Part shown: positions 6,636 to 6,648 of the stretch, piece by piece
How the letters are laid out: each line of letters starts with the position of its first letter
How positions within the stretch are numbered: the first letter of the stretch is position 1
NCBI GenBank assembly: GCA_013140465.1
Contig: JABFST010000305.1
Location: 1 to 6,648, forward strand
Length of the DNA: 6,648 nucleotides
Source of the DNA: Methylococcaceae bacterium
GTDB lineage: Bacteria; Pseudomonadota; Gammaproteobacteria; Methylococcales; Methylomonadaceae
Direction of reading: 5' to 3'
Position numbers and translations under genes: made by a program
The notes under the pieces: model-generated
Seen by the model: only the letters and a program-made list of their open reading frames with translations
The model's database searches: none
What the model was told of the DNA's origin: nothing

Positions 6636-6648
6636 ATGACGTATGCCG
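6636..6648 (+). CDS. Start of a downstream gene, probably the ABC ATPase subunit (3'-truncated)
   Basis: An ATG three bases after the permease TAG opens a frame reading Met-Thr-Tyr-Ala before the window ends. A good ribosome binding site precedes it. Only four codons are visible, so the product cannot be read. The call rests on context: MacB/FtsX-type permeases are normally encoded next to their ATP-binding subunit, and the permease's coupling helix requires one. A HlyD-type adaptor is the main alternative. Confidence 0.4.

Overview
The window is tightly packed and coding throughout on the + strand. It looks like the chromosome of a gammaproteobacterium of about 53% G+C. The best taxonomic anchor is the truncated first gene, which follows E. 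coli-type exopolyphosphatase (Ppx) motif by motif. A methanotroph- or Thiotrichales-like gammaproteobacterium fits my memory of the other families, but the sequence alone does not prove it. There are no tRNA or rRNA genes, CRISPR arrays, insertion sequences or obvious attachment sites.

Region 1 (1-2466) holds the 3'-terminal ~396 codons of a Ppx/GppA phosphatase. Nine bases later comes a 421-residue membrane-anchored protein of unknown function, whose C-terminal part carries a conserved-looking His / Lys-Glu-Asp / Gly-rich / Asp pattern. The two probably form one transcription unit.

Region 2 (2467-2518) is the only intergenic gap of any size. It carries a perfect TATAAT box and a modest Shine-Dalgarno sequence, and marks a new transcription unit.

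Region 3 (2519-6648) is an apparent operon. It encodes a P-loop NTPase (447 aa), a TPR protein (537 aa, TAATG overlap), a MacB/FtsX-type ABC permease (386 aa, ATGA overlap), and the first codons of another gene, probably the ABC ATPase subunit. The NTPase and TPR protein together look like a STAND-type NTPase split over two polypeptides. The TPR part holds six 41-residue repeats whose DNA is strikingly homogenised, except for a low-G+C, diverged stretch in the middle.

The main point of interest is this NTPase/TPR pair translationally coupled to a membrane ABC transporter. Whether it is a defence or signalling module, or a regulator of the exporter, cannot be decided from the window.
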